Notes: generated by a model from the letters alone, not told the origin. A DNA stretch of 64,000 bases from Candidatus Enterococcus leclercqii (GCF_009933135.1 NZ_MAEH01000010.1:62001-126000); one strand, 5' to 3'; shown: positions 34,497 to 43,649, numbered from the stretch's first letter. Made by a program: numbers and translations.

Positions 34497-35414
34497 GTGA
34501 TCAAAAAAATGGGCGGCTGGCTAATGGGGCTAGGGCTGGTGATTGTTTTGACTGGATGCGGCGGGCAAAAGAGCCCCGTTTCGTCAAGTTCGGCAGTAGC
34601 TAAATCAGCAGATCAGACGACTATCATTTCTGAAACAGCGGAAACGACTACGAATGGGGCGAAAGAGAATTCCATTGTAAAAAGTTCTCGGCCGACAGTG
34701 TTTATTCACGGTTATTCCGGTGGCTGGGGGTCATTTGGCGGGATGATTAGTCGTCTCAGTGGTGACGGGACGGGGCTTAACGAATTATCTTTGACTGTGG
34801 ATGCGGCAGGAACTGTCACGAGTAAGGGGAAACTTTCCGGTGAAAAAACGAATCCCTTGATTCAAGTGCTCTTTGAAAACAATCAAACCACTGATGAGAA
34901 TTACGCTATTTGGATCGCCGCTTGTTTGGCATATCTCAAACAAGAATACAACATCAATGAAGTTAATCTGGTGGGTCATTCGCAAGGCGGCGTGGCAGTA
35001 GTGAAATATTTAGGTGAGTATAGTGAAGATGCCCAGCAGCCAAAACTCACGAAGGCGGTTGTGATAGCAGCCCCCTTTAATGATTTTACCGACACCGCCG
35101 CTAATCAAAGCCTCGATGATGAAATCCAGCAAGGACCAACAGTGAAAAATTCCCGTTATACGGAAATTTTTGAAGTCGGTAGTCAATTTCCCGTCGACTT
35201 GCCACTATTGGTAATCGCCGGGCAGCTGTCCGAGGAAGATCTTTCTGACGGGACGGTGCCTCTCACCAGTGCATTGGCGGGTATCGCACCACTACGGCAG
35301 GCCAAAGTTGCGGTCAGCTATCAAGTCTTCATTGGCAAAAACGCCCAACACAGCCTCCTACATGAAAATACCGCAGTCGATCAAGCAGTGACTAATTTTT
35401 TGTGGGGAAAATGA
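34497..35414 (+). CDS. Lipoprotein alpha/beta hydrolase (DUF915-like)
   Basis: A 305-residue exported hydrolase. From a GTG start (Shine-Dalgarno AAGGA), a lysine-containing n-region and hydrophobic stretch lead to a lipobox LTGC, so it should be a membrane-anchored lipoprotein; a serine/threonine-rich linker follows. The hydrolase domain has VFIHGYSGG (oxyanion region), the nucleophile elbow GHSQGG, an Asp in DLSDGTVP and a His in NAQHSLL. This fits the DUF915 group of Gram-positive cell-surface hydrolases. The substrate is unknown; lipase or esterase activity is likely. Confidence 0.85.
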   Translation: MIKKMGGWLMGLGLVIVLTGCGGQKSPVSSSSAVAKSADQTTIISETAETTTNGAKENSIVKSSRPTVFIHGYSGGWGSFGGMISRLSGDGTGLNELSLTVDAAGTVTSKGKLSGEKTNPLIQVLFENNQTTDENYAIWIAACLAYLKQEYNINEVNLVGHSQGGVAVVKYLGEYSEDAQQPKLTKAVVIAAPFNDFTDTAANQSLDDEIQQGPTVKNSRYTEIFEVGSQFPVDLPLLVIAGQLSEEDLSDGTVPLTSALAGIAPLRQAKVAVSYQVFIGKNAQHSLLHENTAVDQAVTNFLWGK

Positions 35415-35456
35415 AGGGGAATTTTTTTAGAATAGAATACTATCCTTGTATTGGAG

Positions 35457-35485
35457 TTGACGAATATCTAGTGAGATGGGATAGT
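35457..35485 (+). promoter_or_regulatory. Promoter of RmlC-like gene
   Basis: TTGACG (35457-35462), a 17-base spacer and GATAGT (35480-35485), 32 bases before the start codon. Confidence 0.7.
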
Positions 35486-35517
35486 TGTTGGGTTAAAGAA
35501 ATGACAGGGGTGTGAAC

Positions 35518-36090
35518 ATGATAGCACATAGTGATTCTTTCTTTCACGAAGATTCGACGATTGAGGGACTTAAAATTATCAACAGTAAGACGGTGACTGA
35601 TGAACGAGGAACCGTGCGAGAACTTTATCGTAAAAGCGCTTATTCACAAGTATTGCCAGAAAGTGTTTCTTCTTGGAAGCAGATTAATCTGACCCGTACA
35701 AAACGTGGCGCGGTGCGGGGGTTACATGGAGAAGCAATGTCAAAACTAGTCACAGTAGCCTATGGTTCAGCTTTTGGTGTTTATGTAGATACAAGACTAG
35801 GCAGCAAAACAGTCGGGGCCGTAGTGACTGTCCAACTGAGACCAGGTATTCAAGTATTTGTCCCTCAAGGAGTCTGTAATGGATTTCAGGCACTTGAAGA
35901 AGATACGGAATACCTGTATTTCTTTGATAACGAATGGCAGCCGGGCATGTCTGGTTCTGCGGTGACACCATTAGATCCCGAATTGGGCATCCATTGGCCG
36001 ATTGTCATTGATCCTACTGATTTAACACAGATTTCTGAAAAAGATTCACAGGCACCTACATTAAAGGAAGTACTTCATCGACCTTCCTAA
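35518..36090 (+). CDS. RmlC-like cupin (dTDP-4-dehydrorhamnose 3,5-epimerase family)
   Basis: A 190-residue protein with the RmlC fold. DERGTVREL, QINLTRTKRGAVRGLHG (catalytic His in RGLH), VDTRLGSKT, a GVCNGFQAL segment and EYLYFFDNEW correspond to epimerase motifs. In the segment that normally reads AHGF, the His is replaced by Asn (CNGF). The protein also stands alone, without rmlA, rmlB or rmlD nearby. It may be an epimerase on another nucleotide sugar, an isomerase-type variant or a binding protein. The ATG at 35518 has a better spacing than the GTG at 35512. Confidence 0.78.
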   Translation: MIAHSDSFFHEDSTIEGLKIINSKTVTDERGTVRELYRKSAYSQVLPESVSSWKQINLTRTKRGAVRGLHGEAMSKLVTVAYGSAFGVYVDTRLGSKTVGAVVTVQLRPGIQVFVPQGVCNGFQALEEDTEYLYFFDNEWQPGMSGSAVTPLDPELGIHWPIVIDPTDLTQISEKDSQAPTLKEVLHRPS

Positions 36091-36167
36091 AAGCAGCCAA
36101 ACTATTTAAGTGATTACTAAAGGCGAGCGATTACTAAATTAAGTACCTGCATAAAAATAATTATTGA

Positions 36168-36209
36168 AATAGAGGCCACCGAAGGAATCCCGCCGGCGGC
36201 CTCTATTTG
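36168..36209. terminator. Bidirectional terminator
   Basis: AAATAGAGGCC pairs with GGCCTCTATTT, with extra inner pairing. It lies between convergent RmlC-like and TetR genes. Confidence 0.85.
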
Positions 36210-36298
36210 TCTATCCTTTTTGAAGATGATGTGACACCTACATTTTTTATATTTATTGTGAGAAAGCTGGGAGAAAGTATTCATGCTTGCCGAGACGT

Positions 36299-36901
36299 TC
36301 ACCGCGGCTTAGGTGCCAAGGACTTCATTAACATTTCAGTCCAGTCTTCCGTGTAGTGAATGTTAATCTGTCGATAGATTTCTGGGGCGGCCACGCCACG
36401 GACCATCGCTTCCATATATAACATTAAAAATTCATCGGAATATTTCAAGTCAATTTTGCCTTCTTTGCGACCTTGATGAAATAGATCAAGCATCAAGTTG
36501 TAAGAACGCTTGGTGTAAGCCGCCATCACAGCAGCTAGCTCTGGGTCGTCTTCTTGCGTGTAAAGATCCATCATATCTACGAAAAACTGTTGGTCTACCC
36601 GCTCCAAATGGCGGACCTTTAATTTCGCCATCGTCACCAGTTTTTCCTCAAAAGACATAGGTTGGGCCAACATGGTTTCAGCTTGCTGGCCTAAATCCTC
36701 CATGTAATCAATGAAGACTTGCTGAATCAGTTTTTCTTTGCTTTCGAAATATTTGAAAATAGTGGCTTTGGCAGTTCCAGAGGCTTTTGCCACGGCAGCC
36801 ATAGTTAGTCCGGCAACGCCTTGGGAAGTATTGATTAAATCAAAGGCACTCTGCAAAACACGGGCCTTTTTTTCTTGGGTGCGTTTTTCAAAGCCGTTCA
36901 T
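36299..36901 (-). CDS. TetR-family transcriptional regulator
   Basis: A 200-residue TetR regulator. The N-terminal helix-turn-helix is at about residues 25-50 (GLTMAAVAKASGTAKATIFKYFESKEKLI). The C-terminal ligand domain is all-helical with no known subgroup markers. It is divergent from a two-gene ABC exporter, a common arrangement in which the regulator represses the pump until a ligand binds. A palindromic operator candidate lies in the shared intergenic region. Confidence 0.9.
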   Translation of the reverse strand: MNGFEKRTQEKKARVLQSAFDLINTSQGVAGLTMAAVAKASGTAKATIFKYFESKEKLIQQVFIDYMEDLGQQAETMLAQPMSFEEKLVTMAKLKVRHLERVDQQFFVDMMDLYTQEDDPELAAVMAAYTKRSYNLMLDLFHQGRKEGKIDLKYSDEFLMLYMEAMVRGVAAPEIYRQINIHYTEDWTEMLMKSLAPKPR

Positions 36902-36947
36902 AAGATCACCTGCTCATAAGTTTCTACATCTATTATAATCGGTTTTT

Positions 36948-36977
36948 TTTGAACTGCAACCATTGTAGTCGTTCAAA
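36948..36977. promoter_or_regulatory. Candidate TetR operator palindrome
   Basis: TTTGAAC and GTTCAAA form outer arms of a 30-base inverted repeat with partial inner symmetry. It overlaps the -35 of the tetR promoter (TTGCAG on the minus strand, 16-base spacer, TATAAT at 36932-36937) and lies just upstream of the ABC promoter. Confidence 0.5.
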
Positions 36978-36994
36978 ACTAAATGGTATTTTCG

Positions 36995-37023
36995 TTGACT
37001 TTTCGATTTTTCAGGAATAATAT
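36995..37023 (+). promoter_or_regulatory. Promoter of ABC-2 exporter operon
   Basis: TTGACT (36995-37000), a 17-base spacer and TAATAT (37018-37023), about 80 bases upstream of the ATPase gene. Confidence 0.7.
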
Positions 37024-37102
37024 TGGACTCGAAAAGAATAATCGGTTTAAAATTGTTGAGTGAACTCTCAAAGAAATTAATTTTCGGAATCGAGGAATGA
37101 TT

Positions 37103-37984
37103 ATGGAAGAGATTGTAAAGGTGTCAGGGCTGCAAAAGAATTTTGGTAAGTTTCAGGCGTTGAAAGAGGTAAGTTTCACCGTTGAAAAGGGGCAAGTAGT
37201 CGGCTTTATCGGTCCCAATGGTGCCGGTAAGTCAACGACAATCCGTACGATTTTGGGAATCATCAAAAAAGACGGCGGAACCGTTTCAGTTTTTGGTAAA
37301 GATGCTTGGAAGGACAGCATTGAGATCCACAAACAGCTTTCTTACGTGCCGGGAGACGTTGTTTTATGGGGGAATTTAACTGGTGGCGAAATTATTGATC
37401 TCTTTATGAAGCTTCACGGTGGCGGTGATCACAACAAACGAGAAGAGCTGATTAAAAAATTTGAACTGGACCCTAAGAAAAAGGCTAAAAGCTATTCAAA
37501 AGGAAACCGGCAAAAAGTCGGCTTAATTGCAGCCTTGTCAGTGGAATCGGAGCTGTATATTTTGGATGAACCAACTTCTGGACTTGATCCTTTGATGGAA
37601 GCAGTCTTTCAAGAAGAGGTGGAAAAGCTGAAGCATTCAGGTAAATCCATTCTGCTGTCGTCTCATATTTTGAGTGAGGTGGAGCGGTTGGCAGACAAGG
37701 TGGTAATCATCAGAGAAGGTGTCGTGGTGGAAAGTGGCACGTTAGATGACATGCGCCATCTTACCCGTTCAACGGTAACGATTGCCGTTGAAGGTGATTT
37801 GTCTACTTTGGAGAAACTGCCGGGGGTTCATGATTTTTCTATTCAGGGGACACAGGCCACCTTTTCCCTCGATGATCAACATATGAATGCATTGCTCGCA
37901 GCAGCGGCGGGTTTACAGGTGAAAAAATTTGAGGTCGTACCACCGACACTGGAGGATCTGTTTATCCGTCATTATGAAAGCTAA
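37103..37984 (+). CDS. ABC-2 type exporter ATP-binding protein
   Basis: A 293-residue ATPase with Walker A GPNGAGKS, signature YSKGNRQKV in place of LSGGQ, Walker B LYILDEPTSGLDPL and an H-loop SSHILSEV. The C-terminal 80 residues form the extra domain found in drug-resistance ATPases of the DrrA/CcmA group. The ATG at 37103 fits GAGGA better than the ATG at 37097. It pairs with the permease that follows 77 bases later. Export of an antibiotic or lipid-like compound is likely; the substrate is unknown. Confidence 0.9.
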   Translation: MEEIVKVSGLQKNFGKFQALKEVSFTVEKGQVVGFIGPNGAGKSTTIRTILGIIKKDGGTVSVFGKDAWKDSIEIHKQLSYVPGDVVLWGNLTGGEIIDLFMKLHGGGDHNKREELIKKFELDPKKKAKSYSKGNRQKVGLIAALSVESELYILDEPTSGLDPLMEAVFQEEVEKLKHSGKSILLSSHILSEVERLADKVVIIREGVVVESGTLDDMRHLTRSTVTIAVEGDLSTLEKLPGVHDFSIQGTQATFSLDDQHMNALLAAAAGLQVKKFEVVPPTLEDLFIRHYES

Positions 37985-38061
37985 GACAGACCTATGATAA
38001 AAGCAGCAGAAACAGCACTGTTGGGTTTTGTGACGCTTATTTTCCAAGAGGAGTGGGGAGC

Positions 38062-39675
38062 ATGAAAGAGAAATTTGCCTTATGGTATTTGTTGTTTATT
38101 GAATATTTGAAGCGAGACTGGAAGAAAATTTTGATTTGGGTCGTGGGTCTTGGTAGTTTTAATGGAGGCTTTGTGCCGGCGTTTGAAGAGATCGCCAAAG
38201 GGCAAGGTCTGGTTGGGATGTATGAAACGATGCAAAATCCCGCCATGACAGCGATGGTAGGCCCGACACCTATCACTCAGAGCAGTTCTTATACCGTCGG
38301 TGCAATGTATGCTAACGAGATGCTGCTTTTTTGTGGATTGTTTGCGATGATTGTCGCAGTCTTGCATGTCGTAGGACATACCCGCAAAGAAGAAGATCTG
38401 GGGTTGCAGGAATTGATTCGTTCGTTTCGAGTCGGTCGTCAGGCCAATTCTCTGGCGGTCATTGTAGAGATGACGCTGATCAACCTTTTGATGGGAGCCT
38501 TGACAGCTGTTTTGATGGGCAGTTTCGGAGTGCACAGTATCGGTTGGCAAGGCAGCTGGTTGTTTGGCGGCTCGGTTGCATTGGCAGGAATCCTCGGCGG
38601 CGTGTTGGGCTTACTGTTGGCACAAATCATGCCAACTTCAGCGGGAGCCACTGGAGCGAGTCTTTCTCTGGTTGGAATCTTGTACATGGCTCGGGCTGCA
38701 ACGGATGTCTCGGTACCGAACCTATCCATGTTTAATCCGATGGGCTGGACCTATTTAACCTATCCCTTTACGGAAAATCGCTGGTATCCATTAGTGATTG
38801 GCTTAATTTTTTCATTGGCGGTAGTTTTGCTTAGCTTTGTATTGGAAGGCAATCGAGATCTAAATGACGGCTATTTACCGGAAAGAGAAGGACGCAGTCG
38901 AGCACCGAGGAGTTTACTATCGGTTCCAGGACTTTTACTGCGGCTAAATCGCGGCGTTGCCATTGGTTGGCTGATTTCTTATGCAGTATTAGGGGCGGCT
39001 TATGGCTCGATCTACGGCGATATGCAGACTTTTTTGGATGGCAACGAGTTGTTAAAACATATGTTCACTCAAAGCGGAACCTCTATTGAAGCTTCCTTTA
39101 CCGCTACTATCATGATGGTGATGATCGGGTTGGCCATAATCTTACCAGTGGTTATCGTTAATAAACTGTTTTCTGAAGAGAGCCGGCTACATTTTAGTCA
39201 ATTATTTTCCACCAAAGTTTCTCGCGGTCAGTTGTACTGGTGGACGATGATTTTGGCATTACTTTTCGGTATCTTGGCAATTGTCTTTTCTGCCGGTAGC
39301 TTGGGTGCTGCGGCGCTTTCGGTGATGTCGGAGACTACAACGATGGATCTAGGAGATTTCTTAGCTGCCGGTTTCAACTATCTGCCGGTAATGTTGTTTT
39401 TCATAGGCCTAGCAGGAGTGACGCTGGGCTTTGCGCCAAGTCTGGGTAAAGGAATCTACGGCTATTTAGGATATTCTTTTGCGGTCAGTTATTTTGGCGG
39501 AATCTTGGATCTGCCAAAATGGTTCAGCAAGACATCAGCCTTGAACTGGCCCTCCCCCATGCCAATGGAAAACTTTGATGGTTGGAGCTTTGGCATCGTT
39601 TTGGTGATTAGTTTGCTACTAATCTGTGTCGGCTATCTCGGCTATAAACAACGGGACCTGAAAGAAGGTGCCTGA
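38062..39675 (+). CDS. ABC-2 type exporter permease
   Basis: A 537-residue polytopic membrane protein with about twelve hydrophobic helices, consistent with the large permease class sometimes called polyketide-antibiotic exporters (COG3559). Two homologous-looking halves can be seen, each starting with a cluster of helices after a charged segment. The ATG at 38062 follows GAGGAGTGGGGAGC. Together with the ATPase and TetR gene it forms a self-contained, inducible efflux module. Confidence 0.88.
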   Translation: MKEKFALWYLLFIEYLKRDWKKILIWVVGLGSFNGGFVPAFEEIAKGQGLVGMYETMQNPAMTAMVGPTPITQSSSYTVGAMYANEMLLFCGLFAMIVAVLHVVGHTRKEEDLGLQELIRSFRVGRQANSLAVIVEMTLINLLMGALTAVLMGSFGVHSIGWQGSWLFGGSVALAGILGGVLGLLLAQIMPTSAGATGASLSLVGILYMARAATDVSVPNLSMFNPMGWTYLTYPFTENRWYPLVIGLIFSLAVVLLSFVLEGNRDLNDGYLPEREGRSRAPRSLLSVPGLLLRLNRGVAIGWLISYAVLGAAYGSIYGDMQTFLDGNELLKHMFTQSGTSIEASFTATIMMVMIGLAIILPVVIVNKLFSEESRLHFSQLFSTKVSRGQLYWWTMILALLFGILAIVFSAGSLGAAALSVMSETTTMDLGDFLAAGFNYLPVMLFFIGLAGVTLGFAPSLGKGIYGYLGYSFAVSYFGGILDLPKWFSKTSALNWPSPMPMENFDGWSFGIVLVISLLLICVGYLGYKQRDLKEGA

Positions 39676-39715
39676 AAAAAGCGTTCCTCTGCTTTTAGCG
39701 GGGAACGCTTTTTTA
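39675..39715 (+). terminator. Terminator after ABC-2 permease
   Basis: AAAAAAGCGTTCC pairs with GGAACGCTTTTTT around a ten-base loop. It begins at the permease stop codon. Confidence 0.92.
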
Positions 39716-39856
39716 TTGTCTTTGCAAAAATAGCGTGGAAGTAGTGAGTGCTGCTAAACATTGCAATCAAGTCACTGGGCATTTTTGAGAAACTGGTTCC
39801 TAATAACCTGCTTTAGGTAAATAATAATTTATTGAATGAAAAACAATAAAACGTTT

Positions 39857-39870
39857 AGAAAACGCTTTAT
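39857..39870. promoter_or_regulatory. cre-like CcpA site upstream of fructan operon
   Basis: AGAAAACGCTTTAT resembles the cre consensus with the central CG, about 75 bases upstream of the -35. The flanking spacer (39716-39939) is AT-rich and otherwise empty. Confidence 0.45.
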
Positions 39871-39939
39871 CGAACGAAGATTATCATAGAATAAAAAACG
39901 TTTTGAAGGCAAACGATGAAAAAAAGAGTAAAAAAAAGA

Positions 39940-39968
39940 TTGACCGCTTCGATAGTGCGTGCTATTCT
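39940..39968 (+). promoter_or_regulatory. Promoter of sugar ABC/GH32 operon
   Basis: TTGACC (39940-39945), an exact 17-base spacer and TATTCT (39963-39968). Transcription would start near 39975, just before the first LacI-type operator. Confidence 0.75.
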
Positions 39969-39982
39969 GTAGTCAATAAATC

Positions 39983-39994
39983 GGAAACGTTTCC
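39983..39994. promoter_or_regulatory. LacI-type operator 1
   Basis: GGAAACGTTTCC is a perfect 12-base palindrome with the central CG typical of LacI-family sites. It lies about 10-20 bases after the predicted transcription start, so binding would block elongation. The LacI regulator encoded in this locus is the obvious candidate. Confidence 0.7.
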
Positions 39995-40036
39995 AGTTGG
40001 TGCAGTTTTGCTGCATCGCTCTTTTTAAAACAAAGT

Positions 40037-40048
40037 GGAAACGTTTCT
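40037..40048. promoter_or_regulatory. LacI-type operator 2
   Basis: GGAAACGTTTCT differs from operator 1 at one position. The centres are 54 bases apart, about five helical turns, which would suit DNA looping. A small GCAG/CTGC hairpin lies between the two. Confidence 0.65.
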
Positions 40049-40073
40049 AAAATAGAGGCAGGGGGGATTCAAG

Positions 40074-41051
40074 GTGGAAAAAGTTACACTTGAACCGGAA
40101 GAAAGGAAGCTCAAATTGTCAGAACCCGGCGGTAAGGAAAGCACAAAATGGGTCAGATTGAAAAAGCGTCTTCACAGAGATAAATGGATGTATTTGCTAC
40201 TTTTACCGGGAATTGGATTGACGGTGATTTTCAAATATGTGCCTATGTACGGAGCGATCATCGCATTTAAAGATTACAATCCAATGCTGGGAATCATGGA
40301 AAGCCCGTGGGTAGGGTTGGCTCACTTTAAAGAGTTCATCGGTTCGCCAAACTTTGCCATGCTCCTGACCAATACCTTGAAGATCAGTGTCTACGGGCTA
40401 TTGCTGGGCTTTTTTCCACCAATCTTGTTAGCACTGAGCCTTAACCAGATCCTCAATAAAAAGATCAAGCAAAAAATTCAGTTAATCCTGTATGCACCAA
40501 ACTTTATCTCAGTAGTAATTATTGTGGGGATGTTGTTTCTCTTCTTATCGGCAAATGGTCCAATCAATGGACTGGTGGAAAAAATTACCGGTCAACCAAT
40601 CATGTTTATGTCCAATCCAGGCTACTTTCGGACGATTTACATCCTATCCGGCATCTGGCAGGGGATGGGGTGGGCTTCTATCTTATATACCGCAACTTTA
40701 GCTGGTGTCAGCACGGACTTATATGAAGCGGCCAATATTGACGGAGCCAATGTGATGCAAAAAATCTGGCACATTGATTTGCCCGCTTTAAAACCGGTTA
40801 TGGTTATCAACTTCATCTTGTCTGCTGGCAATATCATGAATGTCGGTTATGAAAAAGCTTATTTGATGCAAACGTCTATGAATATTCCGGCTTCTGAAAT
40901 CATTTCGACCTATGTATACAAGGTGGGCTTGCAGTCAGGTGACTATGCGTATTCGGCGGCTGTCGGACTTTTTAACATGATCATCAACGTCGTTTTGCTG
41001 CTGCTGGTGAATGGGATCACCAAAAAGCTTAATGACGGCCAAGGCTTATAA
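40074..41051 (+). CDS. Carbohydrate ABC transporter permease (LplB-like)
   Basis: A 325-residue inner-membrane permease of the CUT1 group. After a charged cytoplasmic start, six helices follow, beginning WMYLLLLPGIGLTVIFKYVPMYG, which is typical of LplB proteins. The EAA loop (EAANIDGANVMQKIWHIDLP) contacts the ATPase. The start is GTG after GGGGGGATT. The partner permease follows 15 bases later. No ATPase gene is in the operon, so a shared MsmK-like ATPase is expected. Confidence 0.92.
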   Translation: MEKVTLEPEERKLKLSEPGGKESTKWVRLKKRLHRDKWMYLLLLPGIGLTVIFKYVPMYGAIIAFKDYNPMLGIMESPWVGLAHFKEFIGSPNFAMLLTNTLKISVYGLLLGFFPPILLALSLNQILNKKIKQKIQLILYAPNFISVVIIVGMLFLFLSANGPINGLVEKITGQPIMFMSNPGYFRTIYILSGIWQGMGWASILYTATLAGVSTDLYEAANIDGANVMQKIWHIDLPALKPVMVINFILSAGNIMNVGYEKAYLMQTSMNIPASEIISTYVYKVGLQSGDYAYSAAVGLFNMIINVVLLLLVNGITKKLNDGQGL

Positions 41052-41066
41052 AAGGAGGATGGCTTT

Positions 41067-41954
41067 ATGAATGCCAATGCTTATACGAATTTTGACCGCC
41101 GCATCTTATGGGTCAATCGGATTATTGTGGCCTTTTTGGTCCTGATTACTATTGTTCCTTTAGTGTATGTGGTGATTGCGTCTTTCATGGATCCGGCAAC
41201 GCTAATCAATAAAGGCTTGAGTTTTAACCCGCGGGACTGGACGATCCAAGGGTATCAGCGGGTCTTTGCGGATGACTCCATCCTAAGAGGCTTTCTTAAT
41301 TCACTGTTTTATTCCTTTACCTTCAGTCTGTTGACAGTGTTTATAACGATGTTGACGGCATACCCCTTATCAAAACCGGATTTGGTCGGCAAAAACATTA
41401 TCATGACCTTTTTTGTTATCACGATGTTTGTGGGAGGCGGCTTGATTCCAACCTACTTGTTAGTGAAAAATCTGGGAATGTTAGACAGCGTGTGGGCACT
41501 GATTTTACCTGGGGCTATTAATGTTTGGAACATCATCTTAGCGCGAACGTATTTCAGTGGGCTGCCTAAGGAATTATCGGAGGCAGCTACCATTGACGGG
41601 GCCAATGATTTGCAAATTCTTTTCAAAGTGATGCTGCCACTGGCTAAGCCAATCATGTTCGTCTTGTTCCTATACGCTTTTGTCGGGCAATGGAACTCCT
41701 ACTTCGATGCCATGATTTACATCAAAGATCCTGATTTACAGCCTCTGCAGTTAGTTTTACGCAATATTTTGATTCAAAATCAACCGTCACAAGATATGGT
41801 AGGGGCCAACACAGCAATGGCAGAGATGAAACAGATTGCTGAACTGATCAAATACGCCACCATCGTGATTTCTAGTTTGCCGCTGATCGTTATGTATCCT
41901 TTCTTCCAAAAGTACTTCGACAAAGGCGTGCTGGTGGGATCAGTCAAAGGATAA
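41067..41954 (+). CDS. Carbohydrate ABC transporter permease (YtcP-like)
   Basis: The second CUT1 permease, 295 residues with six helices. The EAA motif is EAATIDGANDLQILFKVMLP. The YtcP type normally pairs with LplB-like permeases and large LplA-like binding proteins, as here. The ATG follows AAAGGAGG. With the upstream permease it forms the membrane channel for an oligosaccharide. Confidence 0.92.
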   Translation: MNANAYTNFDRRILWVNRIIVAFLVLITIVPLVYVVIASFMDPATLINKGLSFNPRDWTIQGYQRVFADDSILRGFLNSLFYSFTFSLLTVFITMLTAYPLSKPDLVGKNIIMTFFVITMFVGGGLIPTYLLVKNLGMLDSVWALILPGAINVWNIILARTYFSGLPKELSEAATIDGANDLQILFKVMLPLAKPIMFVLFLYAFVGQWNSYFDAMIYIKDPDLQPLQLVLRNILIQNQPSQDMVGANTAMAEMKQIAELIKYATIVISSLPLIVMYPFFQKYFDKGVLVGSVKG

Positions 41955-42035
41955 GCTTAAGTTCTGCCACTGATTTTGTTCAATCAAGGCGTGTTCAAAC
42001 ACGACCTAACATTCATATAAAAAGGAGAATCTCAC

Positions 42036-43649
42036 ATGAAATCAAAGAAATGGTTTGTTCCCATCCTACTGTCTTCCGCATTGCTTTTAGGGGCTTGCTC
42101 TGGTTCGGCAGCGGACAAAGCCAAGTCCAGCCCGGATTATGAACTGGAAAAGGTCAGCTTTCCTCTGAAAGAAAAAGTTTCCTTGAAGATGATCTCGCAA
42201 GGTGCGGCATTGGCGCCTAAAGACCCTAATGACAAGCTGATTTTCAAACGTTTGGAAGAAGATACCAACTTGCATATTGATTGGACCAACTACAACACGG
42301 ATTTCGCTGAAAAGCGTAACTTGGACATTGCCAGTGGTGATCTGCCGGATGCCATCTTCAATGCTGGTGCCGGTGATTATGATCTGCTGAATTGGGCAGA
42401 AAGTGGGGTAATCGTACCAGTGGAAGATTTGATCAATGACCACATGCCCAATCTAAAAAAGATTTTTGACGAAAACCCAGAGTATCGCCAATTATCCACG
42501 GCTCCTGACGGCCATATCTATTCTTTCCCGTGGATTGAAGAACTGGGTCAGGGCAAAGAATCGATTCATACGGTTAACTGCATGGCCTGGATCAACACGG
42601 ATTGGTTGGAAAAATTAGGACTGGAGATGCCTCAAACAACCGACGAGCTGATGACCGTCCTGGAAGCTTTTAAGAGCCAAGATCCCAATGGCAATGGAGA
42701 AGCAGACGAGATTCCCTTTAGCTTTATCAATGATGGCGGCAACGAAGATATGAAATATATTTTTGGGGCTTTCGGTGAAGGAGACAACGACGATCACCTG
42801 ATTGTTGACAATGATGGACAGGTTCAATTCACTGCTAACAAAGAGGGCTACAAAAACGCAGTGAAATACTTGAACGAAATGTATCAAAAAGGGTTGATTG
42901 ATAATGAAGCTTTTGAACAAGACTGGAATACCTATGTGGCCAAGGGGAAAGAACATAAATACGGGGTCTATTTCACCTGGGACAAAGCCAATATTACCGG
43001 AGACAACGACAGTTATGATGTGCTGCCTGTCTTAGCAGGCCCGGATGGCACTAAACATGTAACCCGCACGAATGGCATGGGTTTTTCTCGGGATCGTTTC
43101 GTAATCACCAGTGCCAACAAAAACTTGGAGCTGACTGCCAAGTGGGTGGACAAGATGTACGAACCATTGCAGTCGGTACAAAATAACTGGGGCACATACG
43201 GCGATACGGAGCAGGCCAACATTTTTGAGTTGAAAGATGGAATGCTAAAACATCTGCCACTAGACGGAGAAGCACCCGGAGAGCTGCGGCAAAAAACGGA
43301 AGCTGCCGGACCATTGGCAGTTTTGGATGCTTACTACGATACCGTGACTACCATGCCGGATGATGCCAAATGGCGTCTGGATCTGATGCATGAAACCTAT
43401 CTGCCATATATTACGGAAGAAAATAATTATCCAAAAGTCTTTTTAGCGAAAGAAGAGACCGATCGATTGGCAAAAATTGAGACGGACATGTGGGATTATA
43501 TTTACCGCAAGCGGGCCGAATGGATTACTGGTGGCAAAATTGACGAAGAATGGAATGCCTATCTGACTGAATTGAAACGAGTAGGCATTGATGATTGGAT
43601 TCAGATTAAACAGGAAGGTTATGATACCTTCGTGGAAGGAGCACAATAG
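42036..43649 (+). CDS. Carbohydrate ABC transporter substrate-binding lipoprotein
   Basis: A 537-residue extracellular solute-binding protein. The signal peptide ends in a lipobox LLLGAC, so it is anchored on the outer face of the membrane. The body is the two-lobed, long LplA/YtcQ type, about 500 residues, with many aromatic residues for sugar stacking. Its stop TAG is directly followed by the ATG of the GH32 gene, implying translational coupling. By context the ligand is a fructose-containing oligosaccharide or sucrose; this is inference. Confidence 0.92.
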   Translation: MKSKKWFVPILLSSALLLGACSGSAADKAKSSPDYELEKVSFPLKEKVSLKMISQGAALAPKDPNDKLIFKRLEEDTNLHIDWTNYNTDFAEKRNLDIASGDLPDAIFNAGAGDYDLLNWAESGVIVPVEDLINDHMPNLKKIFDENPEYRQLSTAPDGHIYSFPWIEELGQGKESIHTVNCMAWINTDWLEKLGLEMPQTTDELMTVLEAFKSQDPNGNGEADEIPFSFINDGGNEDMKYIFGAFGEGDNDDHLIVDNDGQVQFTANKEGYKNAVKYLNEMYQKGLIDNEAFEQDWNTYVAKGKEHKYGVYFTWDKANITGDNDSYDVLPVLAGPDGTKHVTRTNGMGFSRDRFVITSANKNLELTAKWVDKMYEPLQSVQNNWGTYGDTEQANIFELKDGMLKHLPLDGEAPGELRQKTEAAGPLAVLDAYYDTVTTMPDDAKWRLDLMHETYLPYITEENNYPKVFLAKEETDRLAKIETDMWDYIYRKRAEWITGGKIDEEWNAYLTELKRVGIDDWIQIKQEGYDTFVEGAQ

